A stretch of DNA of 64,000 nt from Bifidobacterium panos (GTDB lineage: Bacteria > Actinomycetota > Actinomycetes > Actinomycetales > Bifidobacteriaceae). Numbering within the stretch: position 1 is the stretch's first letter; every line of letters begins with the position of its first letter. The notes below the pieces were generated by a model that did not search any database, was not told the DNA's origin, and was given only the letters and a program-made list of their open reading frames with translations. Made by a program: the position numbers and the translations under genes. Positions 9,482 through 20,435 of the stretch are shown piece after piece. The stretch covers positions 44,348 to 108,347 of the forward strand of contig NZ_JAAIIJ010000023.1 in NCBI RefSeq assembly GCF_012932445.1, read 5' to 3'.

Positions 9482-11422
9482 TCAGCGAGCGAGCCACTTG
9501 CCCTTGCTTGCCTTGGGCTTGGACTTGTCCCCCTCGTCGCGCGTCTCGTCAGGCGCGTCCGACAGCGACTCGACCGGCCCGATGGGCAGCATGATGGTGA
9601 TGGTAAGCCCACCATCGGGGGTGTCGGAAGCGCAGATCAGGCCCTGATGCGCCTTGACCACGGATTGCGCGATGGCCAACCCCAAGCCGGTGCCGCCCTT
9701 GTCCCGCGCGCGCGAGGGATCGGCGGTATAGAAACGCTCGAACAGCTGCGAGCGCGACTGAGCCGGCACGCCCGGGCCGTGATCCTCGAAACACAGCACG
9801 GCGTAATTCGTGCCGGCATGCACCGACTGCCCCACTTCGACCGCATCGAGAAAACGCCTCATGGAATCGTCCATCGACGGCAACGCCGCAAGCTCAGCCG
9901 GGCGCACCGAAGCGGGGAGCACCCCCACGGCGACGCACACCGGGGAATCAGGCGGCGTGTACCGGTGGATATTGCCCACGATGTTGGTCACCACCTGGCG
10001 CAAACGCAACGCGTCACCCATCAGCGTGACGGGCGGCATATCCCCATCGACGATATTCAGCGCGGCGGGCTGTTCGCCCGAGGGAGCGAACGCCACCGTG
10101 CCCAGCCGCACCGTGCGATCAGGGTCGAGCGCGTGGAGGTCGTCCACCGCATCCGTCACCAACGCGGTGAGCGAAACGCTCTGCGTCAAATCGATGCCGC
10201 GCCCCTCGTCAAGCCGCGCGAGCGAGAGCAGATCCTCCACCAGCACCGTCATGCGCTGGCTGGAACGTTCGATATGCGCGATGGATTCGTCCGCCCGCTC
10301 AAGCGCGCCGGGCAAGTCGCGTTGCATGGTGTACAGCTCCGCATATCCGTGGATGGCGGCCAGCGGGGTTCTCAGCTCGTGGCTCGCGTCGGAGACGAAG
10401 CGTTTCATCTTGGCCGTGGTCTGTTCCTGCTCGTGGAAACTGTGTTCGATGCGCGCAAGCATCGTGTTCAGCGAGGCGGAGAGCGAGCCGACTTCGGTGT
10501 TTTCCGGGGCGGGCGGCACGCGCTGACTCAAGTCTCCCGCCGCGATTTTGGCCGCGGTTTTCTCGATGCGCTTGAGCGGGTCGAGCGTGCGTTGGATGAT
10601 CAGCGCGGCCAGCGAGCCGCCGAGCAGCACGATGGCGATGCCCACGATGATGCAATATCGCGTGAGTGTGTTGATGGTGTCGATCTGATCCGACAGCGAC
10701 AGGCCGATGAACACCACGCCTTTTCGCTGATTGGTTTTGTCGGATTCGTCCACCCAGTTGAACGCGGCCACGCGCCAGGGGGCGCTTGCCGTCTGCATGG
10801 TTTTGTAGCTGACATTGCCTCCGACGGTTTCGGAAGACGTGGCGTCGTCGCCGTCCGAGTCCGAACTCAAATCATGGGTGGTGGCCATGCGCACGACGGC
10901 GCTGGTGGTATATGGCTTGCCCAGCATGGAATCGTAGATTTGATCGTCCGGGGGCAGTTTGGGCATGGACACCACGTTGCCGTCGAGCACGGGATAGAGC
11001 GGGGTGGCCACTTCGCCTGTCAATTCGCCGTTTTCAGCGTATCGTATCTGCAAAAAGTAGCTGCTGAGGCCGTTGGTCTGCTTGTCTGCCTTACGCAACA
11101 CATCGATGTTGCGCATCACGAGTGTGCGTTGCGAGATGAGTTCGTTATCCGTTTTCTGCAGCAGATAGTTGCCGACCATCTGGCGGATGGCTGCTGAAAT
11201 GCCCACGGTGCCGACGATGAGCACCACCAGCGTGCAGGCGACGAGTTTGGCGCTCAGCGAAATGCGGTCGAGACGGTTGATGAAGAAATGAGTGAACCGG
11301 TGCCATATCGACGGTTTCTTCTTGCGCATGGCAGGGCTTCCGAGCGACTGCGGTGCCGCCGGAGCTGGTGCCTGGGCATCGACAGGCTGGCCTGTCTTGG
11401 GTTTAGAAGATTGGCTCATCAT
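9482..11422 (-). CDS. Membrane sensor histidine kinase
   Basis: 646 residues. Proline/alanine-rich cytoplasmic head (1-40), TM1 about 57-77, extracytoplasmic sensor region about 80-250, TM2 about 255-278, HAMP, HisKA with SDASHELRTPLAAIHGYAE (phospho-acceptor His about residue 348), and an HATPase domain with N box (VTNIVGNIHRYT), G1 (EDHGPGVP), F box (FERFY) and G2 (GGTGLGLAI). It follows the response regulator by 15 bases, so they form one two-component unit. Two adjacent ATG codons are possible starts; no strong ribosome-binding site precedes them. The sensed signal is not evident. Confidence 0.95.
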   Translation of the reverse strand: MMSQSSKPKTGQPVDAQAPAPAAPQSLGSPAMRKKKPSIWHRFTHFFINRLDRISLSAKLVACTLVVLIVGTVGISAAIRQMVGNYLLQKTDNELISQRTLVMRNIDVLRKADKQTNGLSSYFLQIRYAENGELTGEVATPLYPVLDGNVVSMPKLPPDDQIYDSMLGKPYTTSAVVRMATTHDLSSDSDGDDATSSETVGGNVSYKTMQTASAPWRVAAFNWVDESDKTNQRKGVVFIGLSLSDQIDTINTLTRYCIIVGIAIVLLGGSLAALIIQRTLDPLKRIEKTAAKIAAGDLSQRVPPAPENTEVGSLSASLNTMLARIEHSFHEQEQTTAKMKRFVSDASHELRTPLAAIHGYAELYTMQRDLPGALERADESIAHIERSSQRMTVLVEDLLSLARLDEGRGIDLTQSVSLTALVTDAVDDLHALDPDRTVRLGTVAFAPSGEQPAALNIVDGDMPPVTLMGDALRLRQVVTNIVGNIHRYTPPDSPVCVAVGVLPASVRPAELAALPSMDDSMRRFLDAVEVGQSVHAGTNYAVLCFEDHGPGVPAQSRSQLFERFYTADPSRARDKGGTGLGLAIAQSVVKAHQGLICASDTPDGGLTITIMLPIGPVESLSDAPDETRDEGDKSKPKASKGKWLAR

Positions 11423-11437
11423 GGGTTCGGGTTTGGG

Positions 11438-12169
11438 TTATGACTTGGGTTCACGAATCATATAGCCGATGCCGCGTTTCGTTTCGATCAGCGGAACGGC
11501 CTTGTGCATCTTGCCGTCTTCTCCCCTCACTTCGACGCCATCTACCTTCTTGCGCAGATAGGAGATGTAGCTTTCCACGATGGCCGCGTCGCCGCCCCAG
11601 TCGTATTGCCACACATGGTCGAGAATCTGCGCTTTGGACAGCACGCGGCCTGAATTGTCCATCAGATAGCGCAACAGCTTGTATTCGGTGGGGCTCAGGT
11701 CGATGGTCTGCCCTGCGCGGGTGACGTCGTGCGAGTCCTCGTTGATTTCCAGATCGGCCACGCGAATGATCGGGTCGTCCTCGACTTCCTCGCGCGTGCG
11801 GCGCAGAATGGCGCGGATGCGGGCCACGACCTCCTCAAGGCTGAACGGCTTGGTGACATAATCATCGCCGCCGACCGTCAGCCCCATCACCTTGTCTTGC
11901 GTGTCGTCGCGGGCGGTGAGGAACAGCACCGGCGCGTCGATGCCTTCCTGGCGGATGCGGCGGGTGACGGTGAAACCGTCGATGTCGGGGAGCATGACGT
12001 CGAGCACGATCAGATCCGGCTGAACCTTCTCGATGACTTCGATGGCTTCGGAGCCGGAGGCGGCGGTGTTCACTTCAAAACCGGCGAAATGCAGGGAAGC
12101 GACAAGGAGTTCTCGGATGGATGGCTCGTCGTCAACGACAACAATCGATGCTTCTATGGGCTTATTCAT
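11438..12169 (-). CDS. OmpR/PhoB-type response regulator
   Basis: 243 residues. Receiver domain 1-125 with acidic pair D13/D14, phospho-acceptor D57 (LIVLDVMLPD), T in LFLTARDD and K in YVTKPF; C-terminal winged-helix DNA-binding domain (about 140-240, LSPTEYKLLRYLMDNSGRVL, YISYLRKKVD). Located directly upstream of its likely cognate kinase and 68 bases downstream of the TPM-domain gene, suggesting a three-gene unit. The overall sequence resembles the actinobacterial TrcR/TcrA type, but the target genes cannot be read from the window. Confidence 0.95.
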   Translation of the reverse strand: MNKPIEASIVVVDDEPSIRELLVASLHFAGFEVNTAASGSEAIEVIEKVQPDLIVLDVMLPDIDGFTVTRRIRQEGIDAPVLFLTARDDTQDKVMGLTVGGDDYVTKPFSLEEVVARIRAILRRTREEVEDDPIIRVADLEINEDSHDVTRAGQTIDLSPTEYKLLRYLMDNSGRVLSKAQILDHVWQYDWGGDAAIVESYISYLRKKVDGVEVRGEDGKMHKAVPLIETKRGIGYMIREPKS

Positions 12170-12237
12170 GGTTCCAGCTTGTCCCCACTGCCTGTAGGTT
12201 TCCTGAACGTCGTCTGGGCGTTTTGCTGGCAGCGATA

Positions 12238-13128
12238 TCAGTCGGATTCATGCGGGTCTGTTTGAGGCGCAGGAGCGGGCTCCTCGCTTGACTGGTCGAC
12301 TGACTGCCTCATGTACTGCTCCGCGTATTCGGGCGCTACGTCTGACTGCTCGATGGGTTCGGATGCCTCGTCCCGCTGGGAATCGGCCGTCTGAGACTCA
12401 TCGGATTCAAGGCTTTCCTCGATAATTGCCTCTTCGTCGTCGGCTGAATCCGCTTTGCCCTTGCGAGCCTTGCGGCGATGCAGCATCACCGCGACAACGA
12501 TCACCGCCACAAGCGCGACCAGCGTTGCCCCCAGGCCAATCACGCCGACCATCGCCGTGGTGGACGATGTGTCGGTCTTCTTCTCCTTGGCGATCTCGTC
12601 CATCATCGCAATGGCCGCGCCCGACCAATCCTGTTCGCCGCTGGTGGCGAGCTTGTCGTAGGCGGCATTGCTCAGTGCGTCAATGGTGCTCTCCTTACGC
12701 AGCCATTCGTCGGAATTGGAGGAGGACGCCACCACCAGACTGCCGTCACCGGAGGCGACCGCGAGCAGCACCGTATTCGGCTTCGGGTTGACCGACTCGA
12801 GCACCTGAGTGACGAACTCGACGGGCTTGGCCGTCTCGCCGAAACTGTCCACATACAGCAGCCGCACGATGACGCCGGTGTCGGCCTTGGTCTGCTTGAC
12901 CTTGTCGGTGACGGCGAAGACGTTCGACCCGAGCAGGTTCTGAGGGTCGGTGATGTCGTCCGTCATCGTCCCCAGCGCGTCGGCCGCTTGGGCGAACGGA
13001 GTTATCCACAATGCACAAATAAGCGCCAAAATCAAGCAAATAAGCCGTTTTGCCACGCGCGACACGCCGGTAAGGGGGGCTTCGCCCACATTACCTGTTT
13101 TCGCGGTGCCAAGCTGTTGCAATGTCAT
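12238..13128 (-). CDS. TPM-domain membrane protein
   Basis: 296 residues from the ATG chosen (MTLQQLGTAKT). Signal peptide or first membrane helix about 29-48 (ending FAQAAD), extracytoplasmic domain about 50-190 resembling the TPM fold (VIVRLLYVDSFGETAKPVEF, NTVLLAVASGDGSLVVASSS), one membrane helix about 200-222 followed by HRRKARKGK, and an acidic cytoplasmic tail. TPM-domain proteins are membrane-tethered with unclear roles, in some cases photosystem repair or phosphatase-like activity. The gene precedes the two-component system and might feed it, which is inference. The frame is open further upstream, but that start would invade the divergent promoter. Confidence 0.75.
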   Translation of the reverse strand: MTLQQLGTAKTGNVGEAPLTGVSRVAKRLICLILALICALWITPFAQAADALGTMTDDITDPQNLLGSNVFAVTDKVKQTKADTGVIVRLLYVDSFGETAKPVEFVTQVLESVNPKPNTVLLAVASGDGSLVVASSSNSDEWLRKESTIDALSNAAYDKLATSGEQDWSGAAIAMMDEIAKEKKTDTSSTTAMVGVIGLGATLVALVAVIVVAVMLHRRKARKGKADSADDEEAIIEESLESDESQTADSQRDEASEPIEQSDVAPEYAEQYMRQSVDQSSEEPAPAPQTDPHESD

Positions 13129-13149
13129 ACACTCCACCTTACCGACCGG

Positions 13150-13179
13150 TTGCGCCAAGCGGACGGGCGGCGACAATAT
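13150..13179 (+). promoter_or_regulatory. Promoter of the WXG100 gene
   Basis: TTGCGC, an 18-base spacer and CAATAT, followed by AAGGAGA six bases before the start codon. Confidence 0.45.
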
Positions 13180-13207
13180 CAACCAAACCAACCATAAGGA
13201 GACAACG

Positions 13208-13498
13208 ATGCCTCAATATCAAGTGGATTCCGAACAGATCCAATCCTCAAGCGCGGCCGTGCAGAACTCGGTGGGTCAGATCAGACAGGCCGTGGCGGGC
13301 ATGTATGCCAACCTCAACAACCTGCAGAGCGTTTGGAAAGGCTCAGCGGCCACGCAATTCACTTCGGTGGCCGCCGAATGGCGTTCGGCGCAACAGCGCA
13401 TGGAGGCCTCGCTGGAGGCGATTCAGCACGCGCTGACGCAGGCCTCCGCGGTCTACGCCGACGCCGAATCCGCCGCCTCCCGCCTGTTCGCGCAATAA
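13208..13498 (+). CDS. WXG100 (ESAT-6-like) protein
   Basis: 96 residues, typical WXG100 size. A helix-turn-helix hairpin is centred on SVWKGSA, the W-x-G motif, at residues 41-47, with no signal peptide. WXG100 proteins are usually exported by type VII secretion (EccC/EssC ATPase) as helical-hairpin dimers. The C-terminal helix reads AVYADAESAASRLFAQ; its YADAE is a possible YxxxD/E secretion signal. No type VII machinery gene is in the window, so its export partner must be elsewhere. The start has a good AAGGAGA site. Followed by a strong hairpin. Confidence 0.9.
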   Translation: MPQYQVDSEQIQSSSAAVQNSVGQIRQAVAGMYANLNNLQSVWKGSAATQFTSVAAEWRSAQQRMEASLEAIQHALTQASAVYADAESAASRLFAQ

Positions 13499-13501
13499 CG
13501 A

Positions 13502-13537
13502 CAAGGGGTTCCTTGGCCTAAGCCAAGGAACCCCTTG
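13502..13537. terminator. 16-bp perfect hairpin between WXG100 gene and groEL
   Basis: CAAGGGGTTCCTTGGC and its exact complement separated by CTAA, four bases after the WXG100 stop codon and 23 bases from the groEL stop codon. No long T run, but position and stability suggest a shared terminator for the convergent genes. Confidence 0.75.
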
Positions 13538-13559
13538 AAGTTAACGGGCTATACGCGAA

Positions 13560-15331
<1,772 letters not shown>

Positions 15332-15383
15332 CATTCGCGCCGCCGATTGCGCCTTGGGCGTGAAAATCAGGGTGGAAATATAG

Positions 15384-15409
15384 AAAAACCCCGTCATACA
15401 GACCGGGGC
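15384..15409 (-). terminator. cspA terminator
   Basis: On the minus strand CCCCG-type stem CCGGGG... (15403-15408) pairs with CCCCG at 15389-15393 and is followed by TTTTT. Located about 60 bases after the cspA stop, it separates cspA from groEL. Confidence 0.75.
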
Positions 15410-15467
15410 AAACTGAGATGTACGACTTCTCAACCATCACGGACGGGTTATGTTATATCGGCGGGAT

Positions 15468-15671
15468 TCACAGCTTGGTCACCGAGATGGCCTGCAATCC
15501 CTTTGGTCCTTTCTCAACTTCGTATTCGACTATATCGCCTTCGTTCAGGGTTTTGAACCCTTCCGATTGAATCACCGAATAGTGGACAAAAACATCTTCG
15601 TCCCCTTCAGCCGGTGTGATGAAACCATATCCTTTGCCATTATTGAAGAACTTGACTGTTCCCTGCGTCAT
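15468..15671 (-). CDS. cspA: Cold-shock protein CspA
   Basis: 67 residues, a single cold-shock domain with RNP-1 KGYGFI and RNP-2 VFVHYS motifs; binds single-stranded RNA as an RNA chaperone. GGGAAGG lies just before the ATG. It is directly upstream of groEL in the same direction but is separated from it by a terminator and the CIRCE promoter. Confidence 0.96.
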   Translation of the reverse strand: MTQGTVKFFNNGKGYGFITPAEGDEDVFVHYSVIQSEGFKTLNEGDIVEYEVEKGPKGLQAISVTKL

Positions 15672-15766
15672 ACTACCTTCCCTATGAACATTGAAAACAA
15701 TGAGTTACCGATACGACAGGGACACTAAAACCACACCGCCTCCCCCGCCATGCGATTCGTCGGACA

Positions 15767-15772
15767 AGTATA
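15767..15772 (-). promoter_or_regulatory. Likely -10 box of cspA with a long leader
   Basis: TATACT preceded by TTGC on the minus strand (extended -10 type), about 95 bases upstream of the ATG. A leader of roughly 90 bases would be typical of cold-shock mRNAs whose 5' UTR controls translation; this is inference. The rest of the 206-base gap to the LytR_C gene shows nothing else clear. Confidence 0.4.
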
Positions 15773-15877
15773 GCAACTTTCCGGGCCGACACGCGCCGCG
15801 CAACGCCCGCATAGCAAATATCACGGCGGATGGCCTTATGGCTCAATGTCCGCGCCGTGCCATAACGGCATCGGTGC

Positions 15878-16546
15878 TCAGTTCAACAGCACCACGACAA
15901 TCGACGACGACAGGCCGGTGGTTTGCTCCACGTTGGAGATGCCCAGGGTGTTGGCGACATCCTGCGCAGTGGCCTTGTCGCTCTCGTTCTGATACCACAC
16001 CACCGTGGCGCTCGGCAGCGTGCCGGTGGGATTCGCGGCGACGACGCTCGTATATCCCGCCTGATCGAGCACGCTCTTCTTGGTGGCGGCGTAGCCGGCG
16101 GTGTTGGTGCCGTTGACCACACGCACCGCAGTAGCCTTGTTGACCTGCGCGGCCTGGCGGGCGGCCTCCTCCTCGGCCTGCTTCTTCGCAGCCTCTTCCT
16201 CCTCAGCCTGCTTCTTCTTCGCGGCGGCTTCTTCTTCCGCCTGCTTTTCGGCGGCGGCCTGCTGCTCGGCGGCCTCTTCCTCGGACTGCTCGCTGGAGGT
16301 GACCTGGCTGCTGGTACTGCTGGTGGTGGTGTGTGACCAAGGCCACTTGATGTTACTGATCTCGCCGGAGAGCGCACCCCAAACGAGGAAACCGCACAGC
16401 GCCGCGACAATCACGACCACGACGAGCGGCAGGAAGCGCGATGCCGCACTGCGCTTGCCACGATGGACTCCGACAGGCCCCTGCGGCGGATTGTCGAACG
16501 CGTCGGTCTCGTAGAGCGCTACATCATGCTCGTCGTTGTTCGTCAT
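15878..16546 (-). CDS. LytR_C-domain membrane protein
   Basis: 222 residues. Short cytoplasmic N-terminus, one membrane helix about 38-60 (RFLPLVVVVIVAALCGFLVW), a Ser/Thr stretch, a long Glu/Ala/Lys coiled-coil-like segment about 88-135 with repeated EEEAA units, and a C-terminal LytR_C domain (AVRVVNGTNTAGYAATKK to the end). Such domains sit at the C-terminus of LytR-CpsA-Psr proteins or stand alone on the outer face; function uncertain, probably envelope-related. Start chosen at MTNNDEHD with AAGGA nine bases upstream. Confidence 0.85.
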   Translation of the reverse strand: MTNNDEHDVALYETDAFDNPPQGPVGVHRGKRSAASRFLPLVVVVIVAALCGFLVWGALSGEISNIKWPWSHTTTSSTSSQVTSSEQSEEEAAEQQAAAEKQAEEEAAAKKKQAEEEEAAKKQAEEEAARQAAQVNKATAVRVVNGTNTAGYAATKKSVLDQAGYTSVVAANPTGTLPSATVVWYQNESDKATAQDVANTLGISNVEQTTGLSSSIVVVLLN

Positions 16547-16719
16547 AACATCAATCCTTCCATCACATGACTCCCCACATGAAGCTACCCACGAGTGTAA
16601 CGTCACGGCAACCCCACAGATGTGCGCCACACGCCTGAATGCACTGGATATGCACGAAACCCGCGGGTGTGCCTTCGAGGATGCGCCCATAAGCACGTCT
16701 GCTAGTACAGTGGTGTCGC

Positions 16720-17418
16720 ATGAGCGACATCAAAGCACTGAAAGACCTCGTGGAAGCGGGATGGGCCGAAGCGCTGGCCGATGTGGAGCCGACGGTACAT
16801 CGCATGGGCGATTTCCTGCGCGAGGAGACCCGCGCGGGCCGTCCGTGGCTTCCCGCCAGCCGCAACATTCTCAGAGCTTTCACCATTCCTTTTGACTCCA
16901 TTCGCGTGCTGATCGTCGGGCAGGATCCCTATCCCACGCCGGGGCACCCGGTGGGGTTGAGTTTTTGCGTGGCGCCTGATGTGCGCCCCTTGCCGAAGAG
17001 CCTGATCAATATATATAAGGAATTGATGAGCGATTTGGGCGTGCCGGCACCGAGCAACGGGGATTTGACGCCGTGGACGGGGCGCGGGGTGCTGTTGCTC
17101 AACAGGTGCCTGACCGTGGGTGTCGGGCGGCCCAACAGCCATCAGGGCAAAGGCTGGGAGGATGTCACCGACGCGGCGATTCGGGCGCTCAACGCGCGCG
17201 TCGACGAGCAGGGGAACCCGAAGCCGCTGGTGGCGATTCTGTGGGGGCGCAACGCGCAAAGTCTTGAGCCGCTGCTCACCAACGCGTTCATCATCAAGTC
17301 GCCGCACCCCAGCCCGCTGTCCGCTTCGCGCGGCTTCTTTGGGTCGCGTCCCTTCTCACGGGCGAACGAGGCGCTGACGAGGATGGGTGCGGATCCTATC
17401 GACTGGCGGTTGCCGTAG
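16720..17418 (+). CDS. ung: Uracil-DNA glycosylase, family 1
   Basis: 232 residues. Removes uracil from DNA in base-excision repair. Catalytic motif GQDPYP with D69, uracil-binding region HPVGLSFCV, and the C-terminal SPHPSPLSA with H196 are present. No strong Shine-Dalgarno site precedes the ATG; a TAGTAC-type -10 lies about 11 bases upstream. Monocistronic, divergent from the LytR_C gene. Confidence 0.96.
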   Translation: MSDIKALKDLVEAGWAEALADVEPTVHRMGDFLREETRAGRPWLPASRNILRAFTIPFDSIRVLIVGQDPYPTPGHPVGLSFCVAPDVRPLPKSLINIYKELMSDLGVPAPSNGDLTPWTGRGVLLLNRCLTVGVGRPNSHQGKGWEDVTDAAIRALNARVDEQGNPKPLVAILWGRNAQSLEPLLTNAFIIKSPHPSPLSASRGFFGSRPFSRANEALTRMGADPIDWRLP

Positions 17419-17456
17419 TTTAGTCAGACACGCATCTGCCAGCTCCGAGCAAGGCA

Positions 17457-17488
17457 GCGCCGGCGGGGAACGTTAGCCCCGCCGGCGC
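17457..17488. terminator. 12-bp perfect GC hairpin after ung
   Basis: GCGCCGGCGGGG pairs exactly with CCCCGCCGGCGC around an eight-base loop, between the ends of ung and the convergent surface-protein gene. There is no T run. Confidence 0.6.
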
Positions 17489-17500
17489 GGGAATGCGGGG

Positions 17501-20152
17501 TCAGAAGCAGAACGCCGGAACCACGCCCCGATGGTAATTAGCCCTTATAAGAATGTTCGGGTTGCCGTTCGAATTTACATACAGGAAATGGTCGTCATAG
17601 CTCGGTTGCACGGTTCGTTCCCACCAACCAGGAGGCTCGACACCAGTCGGAGTGCCGCCAGAACGAGTCTTATACAGGCTGTTAAGAGCCGCATTCTGGA
17701 CATCCGCATCGGTGATCTTGCCCTTCCAATAATCGTATTGTGATCCCTCGGTCAAATCGTTGTAGCCCGTGCCCGTCAGTTCCGAGTAGGACAATGGCCA
17801 TATCTTCATCGGATCCGTTCTGGTGTCTGTTCGCGGATTGCTGGAAGTCCCGCCACCGACGCCGTATATCTTCTTGACTTCCTTGATATCGCTGCGCAGG
17901 CCCTGAGGCAACAGAATGAAGATTTCCCCCTCAGGCGAGTTCATCTTTCGATACAATTCACTGATATAGAAACCACCGACATTGGTCTGCTTCGCACTCA
18001 TCTGATACCCCTTGGGCATGGAATGCATGGCTTGGAATGTGAGGGCGGAATCGTCAGCGTCATGCGGACCGACATGGATGATGCGCAACTGCAAATAGTT
18101 GTCGGCGGAATTAGTCGCGCCGTTCTCACCAACAAGCTTCACATACAGGTGAATCTTGTCATCGTTCATATACCTCTTGTACTCATCGATGACGGATTGA
18201 TTGTTCTCTCTGATCTTCGTTACATCCGCCTTAATAGTGGACGAGCCTTTCACAACATTGGCTTCAGGGTTGTCAGGATTGCCGCCAAGCCAATAAGTAG
18301 CTTCCTCCCACTTTGCGTACAGGCTTACCGTCCCGTTCGGGGAGGCTGTCAGATTCCCGACCCGCTGCTCGTTCGTGTATTTCGCCGCACCGGACGGTTT
18401 CGTCGCCCAACCGGCAAACACGTAACCCGCGTAGGTGAACCCGTTAGTGGTCAACTTCTGCTCCGTGCCGTATGTGAACGACTGCGGGTTCATGGAACCG
18501 GTGACAGTTGCGCCGTCGGGAGCATTTTTGTTGAACGTCACCGTGTATGTGATGGGCGTCCAACGCGCGTACAAGGTCTGGCCGTTGGCGGGCATCGTGT
18601 TCTTGGCGAAATCCCACTTGGCCCCGCCAGTCTTCTCCGTATACCAGCCGGCGAACACGTAACCTGCAGCCGTTGGCGCGGCATTCGGATCTGTGGTTTT
18701 GGCCCCGTACTTCACTGTCTGTGCGGACGGCATGCCGGTCGCATCGGTCTTGCCGTTCGCATCGAAGGTCAACTGGTAACTGTTGCGCGTGTATCTGACC
18801 TCAACCACTGTCTGGCCGTCACTCTTGATGGTTGCCTGAGCGATCGGGGTCACGGCAGTGAACCCGTCATACGACTTCGCCACAGCCTGGGTCTGCGCAT
18901 CGGTCGCACCGGTCAGAACATCCGTATCCTTCGGATTGGCCGGATAATTGTCGTCTTCGAGGTTCTGCAGGTAATGCTTCACCGTGTACCGTGTGCCCGC
19001 ATTCGCAGTCCACTTCGCCTTATAGGTCGCGTCCTCGACGGGGAACTTCGCGTCGTCGGGCAGCTTTGTGGCCTCATCGTCCGGAGCCTTGTACCAACCA
19101 GAGAACGAGTAACCCTCGCGCACGGGCGTCGGGGCCGTCAGCACGTCGCCCTCCTTGCCAGACAGGATCTTCGACTCCGAGCCATCAACTTTGCCGCCGT
19201 TCGCATCGAACGTAACCTTGCTCATCTTCGCCGGAGCGGGCGCGGGAGACGGGCCCGGATCAGGAGACGGGCCGGGCTCGGGAGACGGATCCGGCTCAGG
19301 AATCGGATCCGGCTCAGGGGATGGGCCCGGCTCGGGAGACGGACTCGGTTCAGGAGACGGGCTGGGCTCAGGGGATGGATTCGGTTCAGGAGTCGGACTC
19401 GGTTCAGGAGACGGGTCCGGTTCAGGAATCGGGTCCGGTTCAGGAGACGGGCTCGGCTCGGAAGTGACATCATAGGAGTAATCAACCGTGACGGTCACGC
19501 CCCGAGGCTGGGAAGCCAACGCCTGAGGCACCGTGGTCGCCCCCGTCCAGCCGGCCGTCAGCTCCCCACCTTGCTTGATCGTCCTGCCAATCAGCTGACT
19601 GTGCCAGGACACACCGTCGGACACGCGCACCAACTCGACTTTGATGTCACGATCCGACCCATTCCTCACCGTCAGATTGGGCACACCGTACACCGAGCCA
19701 TCCGCAGAAACCTTCGCCTCGCCCGGCGCACTCACACTCACGCCCTCAAGCCCCGCGTCCGCGGCGCGCGCCTCACCAGTGGCCACAACGAACGAAGACG
19801 CCAGCATAGCCACCGCCAATACGGCCCCAGCCACACGCACCAGCACCGCACGCACGCCACGCACAACGTCATGGGAACGCCAGCGCGCCACGGACCAGCC
19901 CAACACCAGCAACCCCAACGCGGCCAGCACCGCCGCCGTCACGCCCGCACCCGTGGACGCCAACGGCGACGAACCGGCATCATCACCCGCGCCCACCAAT
20001 CTCAATGTCACCGATGCCGAACCCAAGCCACGCCCGGCAGCCGATGCCCGCAACCCCAGCCACGCGCACGACAACACAGTCACAACACAGGAAATAACCA
20101 GACACAGCACACGCACCAACATTGGCGCACGAGAAGACTCACCCAAAGGCAT
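17501..20152 (-). CDS. Large surface protein: InlB-like B-repeats and DUF6273-like C-terminus
   Basis: 883 residues from the ATG, which has AAAGGAG ten bases upstream (a TTG three codons earlier is too close to that site). N-terminus: helix 12-34, then LASTG at 64-68 with a hydrophobic stretch and basic residues just like a C-terminal sorting signal, then a second signal-like helix 102-124 ending ARA/ADA. After a folded region (135-230) comes a Pro-Glu-rich spacer of [10 protein letters not shown] units, then several Flg_new/InlB-type B-repeats ([28 protein letters not shown]). The C-terminal part ends with [21 protein letters not shown] and GVVPAFCF (read separately), a DUF6273-like pattern. 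No C-terminal anchor is seen, so attachment would be through the N-terminal helices. Receptor unknown. Confidence 0.85.
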   Translation of the reverse strand: MPLGESSRAPMLVRVLCLVISCVVTVLSCAWLGLRASAAGRGLGSASVTLRLVGAGDDAGSSPLASTGAGVTAAVLAALGLLVLGWSVARWRSHDVVRGVRAVLVRVAGAVLAVAMLASSFVVATGEARAADAGLEGVSVSAPGEAKVSADGSVYGVPNLTVRNGSDRDIKVELVRVSDGVSWHSQLIGRTIKQGGELTAGWTGATTVPQALASQPRGVTVTVDYSYDVTSEPSPSPEPDPIPEPDPSPEPSPTPEPNPSPEPSPSPEPSPSPEPGPSPEPDPIPEPDPSPEPGPSPDPGPSPAPAPAKMSKVTFDANGGKVDGSESKILSGKEGDVLTAPTPVREGYSFSGWYKAPDDEATKLPDDAKFPVEDATYKAKWTANAGTRYTVKHYLQNLEDDNYPANPKDTDVLTGATDAQTQAVAKSYDGFTAVTPIAQATIKSDGQTVVEVRYTRNSYQLTFDANGKTDATGMPSAQTVKYGAKTTDPNAAPTAAGYVFAGWYTEKTGGAKWDFAKNTMPANGQTLYARWTPITYTVTFNKNAPDGATVTGSMNPQSFTYGTEQKLTTNGFTYAGYVFAGWATKPSGAAKYTNEQRVGNLTASPNGTVSLYAKWEEATYWLGGNPDNPEANVVKGSSTIKADVTKIRENNQSVIDEYKRYMNDDKIHLYVKLVGENGATNSADNYLQLRIIHVGPHDADDSALTFQAMHSMPKGYQMSAKQTNVGGFYISELYRKMNSPEGEIFILLPQGLRSDIKEVKKIYGVGGGTSSNPRTDTRTDPMKIWPLSYSELTGTGYNDLTEGSQYDYWKGKITDADVQNAALNSLYKTRSGGTPTGVEPPGWWERTVQPSYDDHFLYVNSNGNPNILIRANYHRGVVPAFCF
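19230..19462. repeat. Tandem Pro-Glu repeat inside the surface-protein gene
   Basis: About a dozen 18-base units (variants of GGCTCAGGAGACGGG on the plus strand) encode the [12 protein letters not shown] spacer. Near-identical units make length change by recombination or slippage likely. Confidence 0.85.
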
Positions 20153-20435
20153 GATCTTCAAACTCCTTTATCCATATACCGGCGTCCGCCGTGCGGCAAG
20201 ACGCAACCGAGGCGTCCAAGGCTACGCCCCCACTCGTGATGGACGCAGACCCCCTATTTCCGCTCACAGCTCAGACGGGCAGGTTTCCAGCGAACCGCGC
20301 AACACCGGACCCACCAAAAGGAGGGCGGCAATCCGCCCGTTTCCCCGCGCGCCACCGCAGCAGACCAGTTATTAACAAGAGCGGGATAGAGTGTGGGCAG
20401 CGTACAGGCAATGAACACGAACGGGGATGGTGGAT

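Noticed and set aside
18023..20239. 738-codon open frame on the plus strand opposite the surface protein gene
   Set aside because: Arg/His-rich antisense frame; the minus-strand protein has a signal peptide, repeats and recognised domains.
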